Positions 25,267 through 32,867 of a DNA stretch of 64,000 bases are shown here, one piece after another. How positions within the stretch are numbered: position 1 is the first letter of the stretch; each line of letters begins with the position of its first letter. The translations under genes were made by a program, and so were the position numbers. Under the pieces are notes generated by a model. It ran no database searches, was not told the origin of the DNA, and saw only the letters and a list, made by a program, of their open reading frames with translations. Origin of the DNA: Streptomyces sp. NBC_00287 (GTDB lineage: Bacteria; Actinomycetota; Actinomycetes; Streptomycetales; Streptomycetaceae); NCBI RefSeq assembly GCF_036173105.1, contig NZ_CP108053.1, positions 1,984,001-2,048,000 on the forward strand, given 5' to 3'.

Positions 25267-25872
25267 ATGGCCGGTTTCCGGAGTCTGGCGAGACAGGTAC
25301 GAGACCCGCGCTGTGATCTGGCGCTGCGACGCTATTCGCTGCGCAAGTGCCTTGAGCGGTTCGCCCCTTACGGGCACAGGGCGACCTGGGACCACTTGTG
25401 CTCCCGGGCCGGGATCGGTCCGGAGGACCGGTCCCCCGATCCAGCGCGGCTCGTGGCCGCGTTGGACGAGTTGGAGGAAGCGCGTTCGGTGTGGCTCGCC
25501 TACGAGGTCGAGTTCGCCCACCGGCGCAAGAAGGAGAAGCACGACGGACTGCGCAGGCCGGGGAGTGTCGACGACTGGCACCGGCTGACCTGGGGCGGTT
25601 TCGGAGTTGCGTGGTGCGACGACCCGCGGGTCCACCCCCGTGAGCCGCTGGCCGAGGTGCTGCGCCGGCTGATCTCCGCCCTGGAGCGCGACCCGGGTGC
25701 CGAATGCCCGGTGTGCGGCGGGGAGCGGCTGACCTGGAAGTACGACCTGGCCCATGAACCCTCCTCGGGCCCGGTCTGCACCCACTGCGGGATCGTGGTC
25801 CCACGTCCCGTACTGACGCCGGAGGCCCTGGCGGCCGCACGGCGGGAGCGGCGGCTGCTGGTCTCTGCGTAA
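25267..25872 (+). CDS. Zinc-ribbon protein of unknown function
   Basis: The 201-residue basic protein is not one I recognise. The N-terminal two thirds are helical and rich in arginine and glutamate, including EFAHRRKKEKHDGLRRPG. A C-terminal CPVCGG...CTHCG pair (about residues 154-180) forms a likely zinc ribbon, suggesting nucleic acid or protein binding. It starts at ATG 25267, with GGAGGTGCAGG upstream. It is monocistronic, flanked by a palindromic promoter element and followed by a dispersed repeat whose hairpin could terminate it. Confidence 0.75.
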   Translation: MAGFRSLARQVRDPRCDLALRRYSLRKCLERFAPYGHRATWDHLCSRAGIGPEDRSPDPARLVAALDELEEARSVWLAYEVEFAHRRKKEKHDGLRRPGSVDDWHRLTWGGFGVAWCDDPRVHPREPLAEVLRRLISALERDPGAECPVCGGERLTWKYDLAHEPSSGPVCTHCGIVVPRPVLTPEALAAARRERRLLVSA

Positions 25873-25901
25873 AGGCTCCGCTGGAAGCCCGGTGATGAAT
25901 C

Positions 25902-25980
25902 CGCGGGCCGGTGGGGGCTGGTCGCGCCCACGCGGCGGTAGCCGCAGATTCAACACAGCCCCGCGCCCCTTGCGGGGCGC
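25902..25980 (+). repeat. Dispersed intergenic repeat copy, with terminal hairpin
   Basis: The copy starts GCGGGCCGGTGGGGGCTGGT, continues through CGCGCCCACGCGGCGG and ends in a GCGCCCC-TTGC-GGGGCGC hairpin (25963-25980). It matches the element at 31917-31988 over most of its length. The hairpin could act as a terminator for the zinc-ribbon gene. Confidence 0.7.
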
Positions 25981-26072
25981 GACAGCGCGCCGGACTTCAT
26001 CGGGGGCCGCTTGGTACGACCGGGGGTGCGCCGGGGATGCCGCACCCCCACATGCCGAGGGACCATCGGGGC

Positions 26073-26810
26073 ATGGTGCAGGTCTGTTTGAACGGGCCCC
26101 GCGGGGCGGCCGACGGTGCGTCGGTGCCGCTCACGCCGGAGGCGATGGCCGAGTCCGCGGCCGGTGCGGTGGCAGCCGGTGCCACAGATGTGCATGTTCA
26201 TCCCAAGACACCCTGCGGACAGGACAGCCTGTCCCCACGCGTCGTGGCGGCGACGCTGGAGACGATACGGGCGCGGGTGTCCGTGCCGGTCGGGGTGACG
26301 ACGGGCGCGTGGGCCGAGCCGTCTCCCACGGCGCGAGTGGCTCGCATAAGGTCCTGGACGTCGCTCCCCGACCACGCCTCGGTCAACTGGCACGAGCCCG
26401 GGGCGGAGGAGGTGGCCGCCGCGCTGATCGACCTGGGAGTCGGGGTGGAGGCCGGGATCTGGTCAGGGACGGACGGGGCCGCGCGATTCGCTCGCTCACC
26501 CCTGGGGCCGCAGGTGCTGCGGGTGCTGGCGGAAGTGACGGACACATCGCCGGACACGGCCGAGGACAGTGCGCGGGGCCTGCTGGCCGAGCTGGGATCC
26601 GCCTTTGGCCGGCCCGTGCTGCTGCACGGCGAGGACGACGGGGCGTGGCCGGTACTGCGGCTGGCGGGACGGCTGGGGCTGGCGACGCGGGTTGGGCTCG
26701 AGGACATGCTGCTGCTGCCGACCGGCGAACGGGCGGCGTCCAACGCACAGTTGGTAACAGCGGGGCTGATCCAGTACGGAACGGCGGGCCGGGACGCTAG
26801 CAGGCCCTAA
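26073..26810 (+). CDS. 3-keto-5-aminohexanoate cleavage enzyme-like protein (BKACE family)
   Basis: This is a 245-residue beta-keto acid cleavage enzyme of the DUF849 family. Such enzymes condense a beta-keto acid with acetyl-CoA to give an acyl-CoA and acetoacetate. Visible features are the N-terminal MVQVCLNGPRG, the zinc-binding HVHPK, SVNWHEPGAEEVA, and the glutamate-rich GLEDMLLLP near the C-terminus. It is shorter than the about 280-residue lysine-fermentation enzyme, as is usual for the short Streptomyces form. Start ATG 26073 was preferred because family members begin close to this point. Substrate is not predictable. Confidence 0.85.
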   Translation: MVQVCLNGPRGAADGASVPLTPEAMAESAAGAVAAGATDVHVHPKTPCGQDSLSPRVVAATLETIRARVSVPVGVTTGAWAEPSPTARVARIRSWTSLPDHASVNWHEPGAEEVAAALIDLGVGVEAGIWSGTDGAARFARSPLGPQVLRVLAEVTDTSPDTAEDSARGLLAELGSAFGRPVLLHGEDDGAWPVLRLAGRLGLATRVGLEDMLLLPTGERAASNAQLVTAGLIQYGTAGRDASRP

Positions 26811-26889
26811 TTGACTCGCTCCACCCCTTTCCCGTCCGGACAGTTGGAGGCGATGAAACACAGCTGACGAAAGAACCCAGGAGTCACCG

Positions 26890-27957
26890 ATGTCGACGCT
26901 GCGCGTCACCGCCGAAGTGCTGACCGTCCATGAGCATCCCAACGCCGACTCCCTCGAACTGGCCCAGGTGGGCCTGTACCGGGCGGTCGTGGCGAAGGGC
27001 GCGTACCGCACGGGCGAGGTCGCCGTGTACATCCCCGAGCAGTCCGTCCTGCCGACCGCGCTGGTCGAGGAGCTGGGGCTGACCGGGCGGCTGGCGGGGA
27101 GCAACTCGGACCGGGTGAAGGCGGTTCGACTGCGCGGGGAGCTGTCGCAGGGGATCGTGTGCCGGCCGTCGGCGCTGGCGGGCGTGGACCTGGCGCAGGC
27201 GGCGTCGGACGGCACGGACTTCGCGGAGCGACTCGGGATCACCAAGTGGGTGCCGCCGATACCGCCGACGATGTCCGGGGACGTGGAGTCGGCGCCGGAT
27301 CTGTTGCCGTGGGTGGACATCGAGAACATCCAGCGGTATCCGGGGATCTTCACGCCGGGCGAGCCGGTGGTCCTGACGGAGAAGCTGCACGGCTCGGCAT
27401 GCCTGGTGACCTATGTGGCGGACGAGTCGCGGATGTACGTCTCCTCCAAGGGCTTCGGCGCGAAGTCGCTGGCGCTGAAGGAGGATCCACGGAATCTGTA
27501 CTGGCGTGCCGTGCACGGGCATGGGGTCGCGGAGGTGGCAGCCCGCCTCGCGAAGCGGCTGGGGGCTCGGCGGGTCGGGATCTTCGGTGAGGTGTACGGG
27601 GCGGGGGTCCAGGACCTGACGTACGGAGCGGACGGGCGACGCGAGTCCTTGGGGTACGCGGTGTTCGACGTTTCGGCGGAGATCGACGGTTCGGTGCGGT
27701 GGCTGAACGCTGCTGAAGTGCTCGGCGATGCGCTGCCGTTGGTGCCTGAGCTGTATGCGGGCCCGTACGACAGTGAGCGGGTGCTGGAGATCGCGAGCGG
27801 ACGGGAGACCGTGTCCGGGCGGGGGCTGCATCTGCGGGAGGGTGTGGTGATACGGCCGGTGGTGGAGCGGTACAGCGCGGTGACCGGGGGCCGAGCCATC
27901 GCGAAGGCGGTCAGCCCGGCGTATCTGACACGGAAGGGCGGAACGGAGTACGAGTGA
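26890..27957 (+). CDS. RNA ligase, DraRnl (DRB0094)-like
   Basis: This 355-residue nucleotidyltransferase has an N-terminal OB-like domain (about residues 1-110) and an adenylyltransferase domain. Motif I is EKLHGS with the AMP-accepting Lys165, motif III is GIFGEVYG, motif IV is EGVVIRP and motif V is AIAKAVSPAYL. This arrangement is that of the Deinococcus RNA ligase that seals nicks with a 3'-OH RNA terminus on duplexes. It likely repairs RNA or RNA-containing breaks in the cytosol. Start ATG 26890 has an AGGAG site. A GC hairpin with a T-run follows the gene at 27969-27990. Confidence 0.9.
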   Translation: MSTLRVTAEVLTVHEHPNADSLELAQVGLYRAVVAKGAYRTGEVAVYIPEQSVLPTALVEELGLTGRLAGSNSDRVKAVRLRGELSQGIVCRPSALAGVDLAQAASDGTDFAERLGITKWVPPIPPTMSGDVESAPDLLPWVDIENIQRYPGIFTPGEPVVLTEKLHGSACLVTYVADESRMYVSSKGFGAKSLALKEDPRNLYWRAVHGHGVAEVAARLAKRLGARRVGIFGEVYGAGVQDLTYGADGRRESLGYAVFDVSAEIDGSVRWLNAAEVLGDALPLVPELYAGPYDSERVLEIASGRETVSGRGLHLREGVVIRPVVERYSAVTGGRAIAKAVSPAYLTRKGGTEYE

Positions 27958-27968
27958 GCGGTCCGCTG

Positions 27969-27990
27969 CCCGCGGCTACGCGGGTTTCTT
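27969..27990 (+). terminator. Hairpin plus T-run after the RNA ligase gene
   Basis: CCCGCG-GCTA-CGCGGG followed by TTTCTT has the classic intrinsic terminator form on the plus strand. It overlaps the last codons and stop of the convergent soxR gene. Confidence 0.7.
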
Positions 27991-28476
27991 CGTGGTCGTC
28001 CGCCCGCGTTCCACCATCAGCCTCGAACCCGCGCGGCGTTCGCCGAAGGCGTCGTCCGGGTTCGACAGAACGCATGTGTCCAGGGACAGGCAGCCGCAGC
28101 CGATGCAGTCCGTCAAGTGGTCCCGGAGGCGGTTCAGTTGGGTGATGCGTTCGTCCAGTTCCGCTCGCCAGGCCGCCGAGAGGCGGGCCCAGTCCTCATG
28201 GGTGGGGGTTCGCTCCTCGGGGAGTTCGGCCAGGGCCTCTCGGATGGTCGCCAGGGGGATGCCCACACGCTGCGCCGCCCTGATGAAGGCCACCCGGCGC
28301 AGCGTGTCCCTGCCGTAGCGGCGCTGGTTGCCCGCTGTGCGGCGGCTGGCGATCAGGCCCTTGGCCTCGTAGAAGTGCAGGGCGGAGACCGCGGCGCCGC
28401 TGCGCGCGGCGAGCTGGCCGACCGTGAGCTCGTGGATCTTCTCGGAAATCTTGGGCACCCCTCGAAGACTACCCAT
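27976..28476 (-). CDS. soxR: Redox-sensitive transcriptional activator SoxR
   Basis: This 166-residue MerR-family regulator has an N-terminal DNA-binding winged helix (LTVGQLAARSGAAVSALHFY) and a dimerisation helix. Its 2Fe-2S cluster ligands are Cys124, Cys127, Cys129 and Cys135 in CIGCGCLSLDTC, which is diagnostic of SoxR. In streptomycetes SoxR responds to redox-active compounds such as their own antibiotics rather than only to superoxide. The ATG at 28476 and the GTG at 28458 (VPKISEKIHELT) are both possible. Family alignment favours the shorter form, but its ribosome site is too close. No palindromic SoxR box is obvious in the 83-bp region shared with the MaoC gene. Confidence 0.93.
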   Translation of the reverse strand: MGSLRGVPKISEKIHELTVGQLAARSGAAVSALHFYEAKGLIASRRTAGNQRRYGRDTLRRVAFIRAAQRVGIPLATIREALAELPEERTPTHEDWARLSAAWRAELDERITQLNRLRDHLTDCIGCGCLSLDTCVLSNPDDAFGERRAGSRLMVERGRTTTKKPA

Positions 28477-28523
28477 CCCGGCAGACGGCAGGTCCGTTGA
28501 CAGGGAGCCTCCACCCGAGCATG

Positions 28524-28539
28524 CTAAGCAGTCGCTTAG
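28524..28539. promoter_or_regulatory. TetR-type operator upstream of the MaoC gene
   Basis: CTAAGC-AGTC-GCTTAG is a perfect 6-bp inverted repeat 20 bp before the MaoC start codon. A related sequence, CTAAGC-GCCC-GCTCA on the minus strand, occurs at 29711-29725 upstream of the TetR gene 29038-29661, pointing to that protein as the binder. Confidence 0.6.
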
Positions 28540-28559
28540 ACTTTTGGGAGGCCAGGGAC

Positions 28560-29021
28560 ATGGCAGAACCGAGGAGCTTCACCTCCGTCGACGACCTGAA
28601 GGCCGCGGTCGGCGAGCAGCTGGGGTACACCGACTGGCTGGAGATCGACCAGAAGCGGATCGATCTGTTCGCGGAGGCGACCGGGGATCATCAGTGGATC
28701 CACATCGATCCCGAGAAGGCCGCCACCGGCCCGTTCGGGACGACCATCGCCCACGGATACCTCACCCTGTCGCTGCTGCCCCTGTTCGGCCCGCAGCTGA
28801 TCAAGGTCGAGGGCGTGAAGATGGGCGTCAACTACGGCACGAACAAGGTCCGTTTCCCGGCCCCCGTGCCGGTCGGTTCGCGCGTGCGCGCCACCGCGAC
28901 GATCACCGGCGTCGACGACGTCACCGGCGGCGTCCAGGTGACGGTCGCGTTCTCCGTGGAGCGCGAGGGCGGTGACAAGCCGGTGTGCGTCGCCGAGTCC
29001 GTCTCGCGCTACTACCTGTAG
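28560..29021 (+). CDS. MaoC-like enoyl-CoA hydratase/dehydratase
   Basis: This 153-residue hot-dog fold protein has the hydratase-2 motif DLFAEATGDHQWIHIDPEKA (about residues 38-57) with the catalytic aspartate and histidine. PFGTTIAHGYLTLSLLPLF follows. It should hydrate trans-2-enoyl-CoA to (R)-3-hydroxyacyl-CoA in the cytosol, in fatty-acid or related metabolism. ATG 28560 is preceded by GGGAGGCCAGGGAC. It faces the TetR gene tail-to-tail with a 16-bp gap and is probably repressed by it through the site at 28524. Confidence 0.92.
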   Translation: MAEPRSFTSVDDLKAAVGEQLGYTDWLEIDQKRIDLFAEATGDHQWIHIDPEKAATGPFGTTIAHGYLTLSLLPLFGPQLIKVEGVKMGVNYGTNKVRFPAPVPVGSRVRATATITGVDDVTGGVQVTVAFSVEREGGDKPVCVAESVSRYYL

Positions 29022-29037
29022 GCCACGAAAGCGGGGC

Positions 29038-29661
29038 CTACTTCGCCCCCACCATCCGCAGCACGAGGTCGGCGTACAGCTCGCCGACCTCGTCGGGCGT
29101 CCGGGGTCCGTCCACGTTGAACCAGCGCGCCACGTCGATGCAGAGCGACAGCACGGCAAGGGTGGTGCCCTTGACGTCCGGCACCTCGAACTCGCCGGAC
29201 GCGACCCCGTCCTCGATGATCCCGCGCACCTCGGCATCGACCTGCCGACGCAGCCCGAGGATCTCCGCCCGGGCCTCGGGGCCGAGCGAGTCCAGCTCGT
29301 ACTGCACCACGCGGGCGGTGGTACGGCCGCCCGCGTGCCAGCGCACGAAGGAGCTCACCGCGTCGGCGAGCCGCTCGGTCGCGGTGCCCTCGCGCGAGGA
29401 AGCCGTACGCAGGATCTCCAGCGCCTTCTCGTGCCCGATCCGGCTGATCCGGTGGAGCAGCTCTTCCTTGGTCTTGTAGTGGATGTAGAGCGCCGCCGGG
29501 CTCATCCCGGCGCGGCCCGCGATGTCACGGGTCGTCGTGGCGTGATAGCCACGCTCGGCGAAGGCCTCCACCGCGGCGATCAGCAACCGCCGGGCCGCGT
29601 CGGGCGTGACCTCGCCCCACGCCGACCCCTCGCCGCCGGCCGTCTCCTCCGCCGTACTCAT
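29038..29661 (-). CDS. TetR-family regulator next to MaoC gene
   Basis: This 207-residue repressor has an N-terminal helix-turn-helix (TTTRDIAGRAGMSPAALYIH, about residues 42-61) and a helical ligand domain with RWHAGGRTTARVVQYELDSL, similar to fatty-acid responsive TetR proteins of actinobacteria. It has its own likely operator at 29711-29725, about 50 bp upstream, and a stronger version ahead of the convergent MaoC gene. Acyl-CoA is a plausible inducer (inference). Confidence 0.9.
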   Translation of the reverse strand: MSTAEETAGGEGSAWGEVTPDAARRLLIAAVEAFAERGYHATTTRDIAGRAGMSPAALYIHYKTKEELLHRISRIGHEKALEILRTASSREGTATERLADAVSSFVRWHAGGRTTARVVQYELDSLGPEARAEILGLRRQVDAEVRGIIEDGVASGEFEVPDVKGTTLAVLSLCIDVARWFNVDGPRTPDEVGELYADLVLRMVGAK

Positions 29662-29710
29662 CGCTCGTTCGCCCCTCTCGATGACAGAGTCACCACCATA
29701 CCGCCGACGG

Positions 29711-29725
29711 TGAGCGGGCGCTTAG
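29711..29725. promoter_or_regulatory. Candidate autoregulatory operator of the TetR gene 29038-29661
   Basis: The minus strand reads CTAAGCGCCCGCTCA, which matches the arms of the MaoC operator at all but one position of the right arm. It lies 50 bp upstream of the TetR start and 10 bp before the end of the yiaA-like gene. Confidence 0.45.
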
Positions 29726-29734
29726 TGCAGCCGC

Positions 29735-29983
29735 TCAGAGCTTTTCGAACGGGCCGTACGGCCGGCCCGTCGTCGCGTCCTGGCGGTCGCGGATGACCTT
29801 GGCGAGGGTGAAGGCGGAGGTGACCAGGTACAGGACGGCCACGCCGAGGAAGGCGCGGACCCAGGGGTCGGCCTCCAGCTGGTAGATGCCGATGGCGGTC
29901 GCCGCCATGGCGACGGCGAAGGAGGCGACGGACTGGCCGTAGAAGGCGGCCGTGTTCTGCTGCTTGACCGATGTGTCACTCAT
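29735..29983 (-). CDS. YiaA/YiaB-family inner-membrane protein
   Basis: The 82-residue protein has two hydrophobic helices, SVASFAVAMAATAIGIYQLE and WVRAFLGVAVLYLVTSAFTLAK, separated by a short loop, then a basic cytoplasmic tail (RDRQDATTGRPYG). This is the YiaAB two-helix family, whose role is not established. It starts at ATG 29983. An in-frame longer start at 30016 adds residues without family similarity. It sits downstream of the acyl-CoA dehydrogenase gene on the same strand but has a 60-bp gap of its own. Confidence 0.88.
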   Translation of the reverse strand: MSDTSVKQQNTAAFYGQSVASFAVAMAATAIGIYQLEADPWVRAFLGVAVLYLVTSAFTLAKVIRDRQDATTGRPYGPFEKL

Positions 29984-30043
29984 GGGACAAGCATCGGCGG
30001 ACGTGGGCCGCGCCACATCCGCCGAAGTACTCAGGAGAGGTAC

Positions 30044-31195
30044 TCAGAAGGCCGAGACGCCGGTCAGCGCGCGGCCTATCACCAGCTTCTGGATCTGGCT
30101 CGTGCCCTCGTAGAGGGTCATCACCCGGGCGTCCCGCAGCAGCTTGCCCGCCGGGTACTCGTCGATGTAGCCGTAGCCGCCGAAGACCTGCAGGGCGTTG
30201 TTGGCGGCGCGGACCGCGGCCTCCGAGGCGAACAGCTTGGCCTTGGAGGACTCGGTGGCGAAGGGCAGCCCGCGGTCGATGAGGTCGGCGACCCGCCAGG
30301 TCAGCAGCCGGGCGGCGTCGACGTCCACGGCGATGTCGCTGATCAGCTCCTGTACGAGCTGATGGTGGGCGATGGTCTTGCCGAACTGCTCCCGCTCCCC
30401 CGCGTACTTCACAGCCACGTCCAGGGCCGCCTGGGCGAGGCCCACACACCCCGCCGCCACCGACATCCGCCCCTTGGCCAGCGCCGACATGGCGACCGAG
30501 AAGCCCTTGCCCTCCTCGCCGAGCAGCGCGGAGGCGGGCACGCGCACGTCCTCCAGGACCAGTTCGGCGGTGGCCTGTCCGCGCAGGCCGAGCTTGCCGT
30601 GGATCGTACGGCGGGACAGGCCGGGGGTGTCCGTGGGGACCAGGAAGGCGGAGACGCCCTTGTGGCCGGGGGCGTCCGTGGAGCGGGCGAAGAGCAGCAC
30701 CACATCGGCCCAGGTGCCGTTGGTGATGAACATCTTGGTGCCGTTGATGACGTAGTCGTCGCCGTCGCGGACCGCGCGGGTGGCGAGGTTGCCCGCGTCG
30801 GAGCCGGTGCCCGGCTCGGTGAGGCCGAAGCAGCCGACGTAGTCACCGGCGGTCAGGCCCGGCAGCCACCGCCGCTTCTGCTCCTCGCTCCCCCGGGACG
30901 CGATCGTCTTGGCGACGAGACCGAGGGAGACCGAGACGATGCCGCGCACCGAGGAGTCACCGCGGCCGAGCTCCTCCGTGACCAGGCAGTACGCGAGATG
31001 GTCACCGCCGGAACCGCCGTACTCCTCGTCGACCGTCAGCCCCAGGAAGCCGACCTCGCCGAGCTTCTTCACGATGCCCCGGTCGACCTCCTCGGCGCGG
31101 TCCCAGGCGACGACGTGCGGGGCGATCTCGCGGGCCACGAAGTCCCGGGCGAGCTGCCGTACGGCGGTCTGCTCCTCGCTGAGCTCCAGGTTCAT
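30044..31195 (-). CDS. Acyl-CoA dehydrogenase
   Basis: This 383-residue FAD-dependent dehydrogenase introduces the 2,3-double bond in acyl-CoA. Signatures are GLTEPGTGSDAGN (FAD/substrate loop), ITNGTWADVV, GERQFGKTIAHHQ (here REQFGKTI) and the catalytic-glutamate segment TLYEGTSQIQKLVIGRAL at the C-terminus, as in short/medium-chain acyl-CoA dehydrogenases. It starts at ATG 31195 and is transcribed divergently from a TetR gene, with the palindrome at 31228-31246 between them, so repression by that TetR is likely. It may feed electrons to ETF. Confidence 0.95.
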   Translation of the reverse strand: MNLELSEEQTAVRQLARDFVAREIAPHVVAWDRAEEVDRGIVKKLGEVGFLGLTVDEEYGGSGGDHLAYCLVTEELGRGDSSVRGIVSVSLGLVAKTIASRGSEEQKRRWLPGLTAGDYVGCFGLTEPGTGSDAGNLATRAVRDGDDYVINGTKMFITNGTWADVVLLFARSTDAPGHKGVSAFLVPTDTPGLSRRTIHGKLGLRGQATAELVLEDVRVPASALLGEEGKGFSVAMSALAKGRMSVAAGCVGLAQAALDVAVKYAGEREQFGKTIAHHQLVQELISDIAVDVDAARLLTWRVADLIDRGLPFATESSKAKLFASEAAVRAANNALQVFGGYGYIDEYPAGKLLRDARVMTLYEGTSQIQKLVIGRALTGVSAF

Positions 31196-31227
31196 ACCGA
31201 GTCACCCCAATTGAATGCCGTACATTT

Positions 31228-31246
31228 AAATTAGCACTGCTAGTTT
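31228..31246. promoter_or_regulatory. TetR operator between acyl-CoA dehydrogenase and TetR gene
   Basis: AAATTAGCACTGCTAGTTT is a 19-bp near-palindrome. It matches AAACTAGCGCCGTTAGTTT at 36354-36372 at 15 of 19 positions. It lies 32 bp upstream of the dehydrogenase start and 28 bp before the TetR start, in the divergent promoter, and its A/T richness contrasts with the surrounding DNA. Confidence 0.65.
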
Positions 31247-31273
31247 CCAGTTCGCAGCCCTACTATGTGCGCC

Positions 31274-31915
31274 ATGGCCCGACCGCGCAAGCCCCTGCTC
31301 AGCACCGACCGGATCGTCGAGACGGCGCGGGTGCTCGTGGACACGGAGGGCCTCGCGGCCGTCTCCACTCGGCGGCTCGCCGCGGAGTTGGGGGTGAGCG
31401 GGCCGTCCCTCTACAACCACTTCCGCACCAAGGACCAGATCCTGGAGGCGGTCGCGGACTCGGTGAGCGCGCAGGTCGACCTGTCGATGTTCGAGGACGG
31501 ACGGGACTGGCGGACGGCGTTGCACGACTGGGCGGTGTCCTATCGGGCGGCCCTGCGGGACCATCCGAACATCGTGCCTGTGCTCGCGCGCGGGCCGGGG
31601 CGACGGCCGGCCGCGCTGCGGCTCGCGGACGCGGTGTACGGGGCGATGGTGGAGGCGGGGTGGCCACCGGCGCAGGCCACGTCGATCGGGGCGCTGATGC
31701 GGTACTTCATCATGGGGTCCGCGTTGGGGTCGTTCGCGGGGGGATTTGTCGACGACGTCAGTGCGTATGACCCTGCGGACTATCCGCATTTGGGGCAGGC
31801 GCATCTTCTTGCCGAGCGGCAGGAGAAGATTGATGAGCGGGCCTTTGAGACGGGGCTTGCTGCGCTGCTCGATGGGTTGGAGCGGCAGTACGAAGGGGTT
31901 GCGCGGTCGTTGTGA
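31274..31915 (+). CDS. TetR-family regulator, divergent from acyl-CoA dehydrogenase
   Basis: This 213-residue repressor has an N-terminal helix-turn-helix (STRRLAAELGVSGPSLYNHF, about residues 34-53) and a TetR-type C-terminal domain that includes FIMGSALGSFAGGFVDDV. I start at ATG 31274 (MARPRKPLLS); an upstream ATG at 31265 is possible. The operators at 31228-31246 and 36354-36372 suggest it controls itself, the acyl-CoA dehydrogenase and the aldehyde/alcohol dehydrogenase operon. The ligand is unknown. Confidence 0.9.
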   Translation: MARPRKPLLSTDRIVETARVLVDTEGLAAVSTRRLAAELGVSGPSLYNHFRTKDQILEAVADSVSAQVDLSMFEDGRDWRTALHDWAVSYRAALRDHPNIVPVLARGPGRRPAALRLADAVYGAMVEAGWPPAQATSIGALMRYFIMGSALGSFAGGFVDDVSAYDPADYPHLGQAHLLAERQEKIDERAFETGLAALLDGLERQYEGVARSL

Positions 31916-31916
31916 T

Positions 31917-31988
31917 CTGCGGGCCGGTGGGGGTTGGTCGCGCCCACGCGGCGGAGCCGCATATCGATACAGCCCCGCGCCCCTAGGG
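31917..31988 (+). repeat. Dispersed intergenic repeat copy
   Basis: The copy contains GCGGGCCGGTGGGGGTTGGT, CGCGCCCACGCGGCGGAGCC, GCATATCGATACAGCCCCGC and ends GCGCCCCTAGGG. It is nearly identical to the copy at 25902-25980 and in reverse orientation to the copy at 39317-39384. It lies in the gap between the TetR gene and the ArsR gene. Confidence 0.75.
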
Positions 31989-32002
31989 AAGATTTCGTTC
32001 AC

Positions 32003-32017
32003 GACAGTTCGGCTGTC
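32003..32017. promoter_or_regulatory. Inverted repeat upstream of ArsR gene
   Basis: GACAG-TTCGG-CTGTC is a 5-bp inverted repeat flanked by TTCAC and ACCGAA, about 30 bp before the ArsR start. A regulator of this type commonly binds such a site to autoregulate. The pattern is seen; the binding is inferred. Confidence 0.4.
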
Positions 32018-32048
32018 ACCGAAGTATCCAGGCCCCATGCTGGATCCC

Positions 32049-32759
32049 ATGACCGAACGCGACCCCCGCGCAGCCCACCTCGCTCAGCTCGCCTCCCTCC
32101 TCGCCGATGAGACCCGGGCCGCCTGCCTGCTCGCGCTTCTCGACGGGCGGGCCTGGACCGCTGGGGAGTTGGCTCGGCATGCGGGGGTTGCGGCGTCCAC
32201 GGTCAGTGAGCATTTGGGCAAGCTTGTGGCCGGTGGGCTTCTGGTCGAGGAGCGGCAGGGGCGGCATCGATATGTGCGGTTCGCCGATGCCCGGGCCGCA
32301 CAGCTCGTGGAGGATCTCGCCGCGCAGGTGGCGCCCCAGGCCGTCGTACGGCCCCGGAGTCTGCGTCAGTCCAGTGCCGGGTCGGCGATGGCGCGTGGGC
32401 GGACCTGTTACGACCATCTGGCCGGGCGGCTCGGGATCGCGGTGACCGATGCGTTCACCGCGCGGGGGCTGCTGCGGCAGGACACCGGGTTTGCGCTCAC
32501 GGATGCGGGGGTGGCGTGGTTCGACTCCGCCGGGATCCGGCTGGATCGGGCGAGCCGACGGCCGTTGGCCCGGGCCTGCCTCGACTGGACCGAGCGGCGT
32601 CCGCATCTGGCGGGGGTCGCGGGGGCGGCGGTGTGCCGGCATGCGCTGGATGCGGGTTGGTGCGTGCGGATCGGGTCCGAGCGGGCGGTGAAGGTGACGG
32701 CGGCAGGTGAACAGGCGCTGGCCGAACTGCTGGGGATTGAAGTAACGACGTTGCACTAA
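32049..32759 (+). CDS. ArsR-family regulator with extended C-terminal domain
   Basis: The 236-residue protein has an N-terminal winged helix (ADETRAACLLALLDGRAWTAG, then ARHAGVAASTVSEHLGKLVA) like ArsR/SmtB proteins. A much longer C-terminal region (about residues 110-236) lacks the classic metal-binding cysteines, so it is unlikely to be a metal sensor. It precedes the EamA exporter gene by about 110 bp, and such regulator-exporter pairs are common in Streptomyces. ATG 32037 (four codons earlier) is an alternative start. Neither start has a clear ribosome site, so leaderless translation is possible. Confidence 0.8.
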   Translation: MTERDPRAAHLAQLASLLADETRAACLLALLDGRAWTAGELARHAGVAASTVSEHLGKLVAGGLLVEERQGRHRYVRFADARAAQLVEDLAAQVAPQAVVRPRSLRQSSAGSAMARGRTCYDHLAGRLGIAVTDAFTARGLLRQDTGFALTDAGVAWFDSAGIRLDRASRRPLARACLDWTERRPHLAGVAGAAVCRHALDAGWCVRIGSERAVKVTAAGEQALAELLGIEVTTLH

Positions 32760-32810
32760 GCGCCCCTTAAGGGGCGTGGGCGCGACCAGCCACTACGCAC
32801 CCGCAGCTAC
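32758..32810 (-). repeat. Dispersed intergenic repeat, truncated copy
   Basis: In reverse orientation, this stretch holds TGGGCGCGACCAGCCACTAC and the terminal CGCCCCTTAAGGGGCG palindrome of the family found at 25902, 31917 and 39317. It lacks the central block with ATATCGATA. Confidence 0.55.
32761..32776. terminator. Perfect 16-bp palindrome after ArsR gene
   Basis: CGCCCCTTAAGGGGCG forms a fully paired stem directly behind the ArsR stop. It is part of a dispersed repeat copy and could act as a terminator in either direction. There is no T-run. Confidence 0.4.
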
Positions 32811-32867
32811 AAGCCGTCCGAAACCCGCATGCTTTCAAACCGCCACTTTCCTAGCCTCAGGAGCATG

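Noticed and set aside
28477..28559. A SoxR box in the region shared by soxR and the MaoC gene
   Set aside because: The only palindrome there is the CTAAGC repeat, which matches the TetR gene and not the SoxR consensus.
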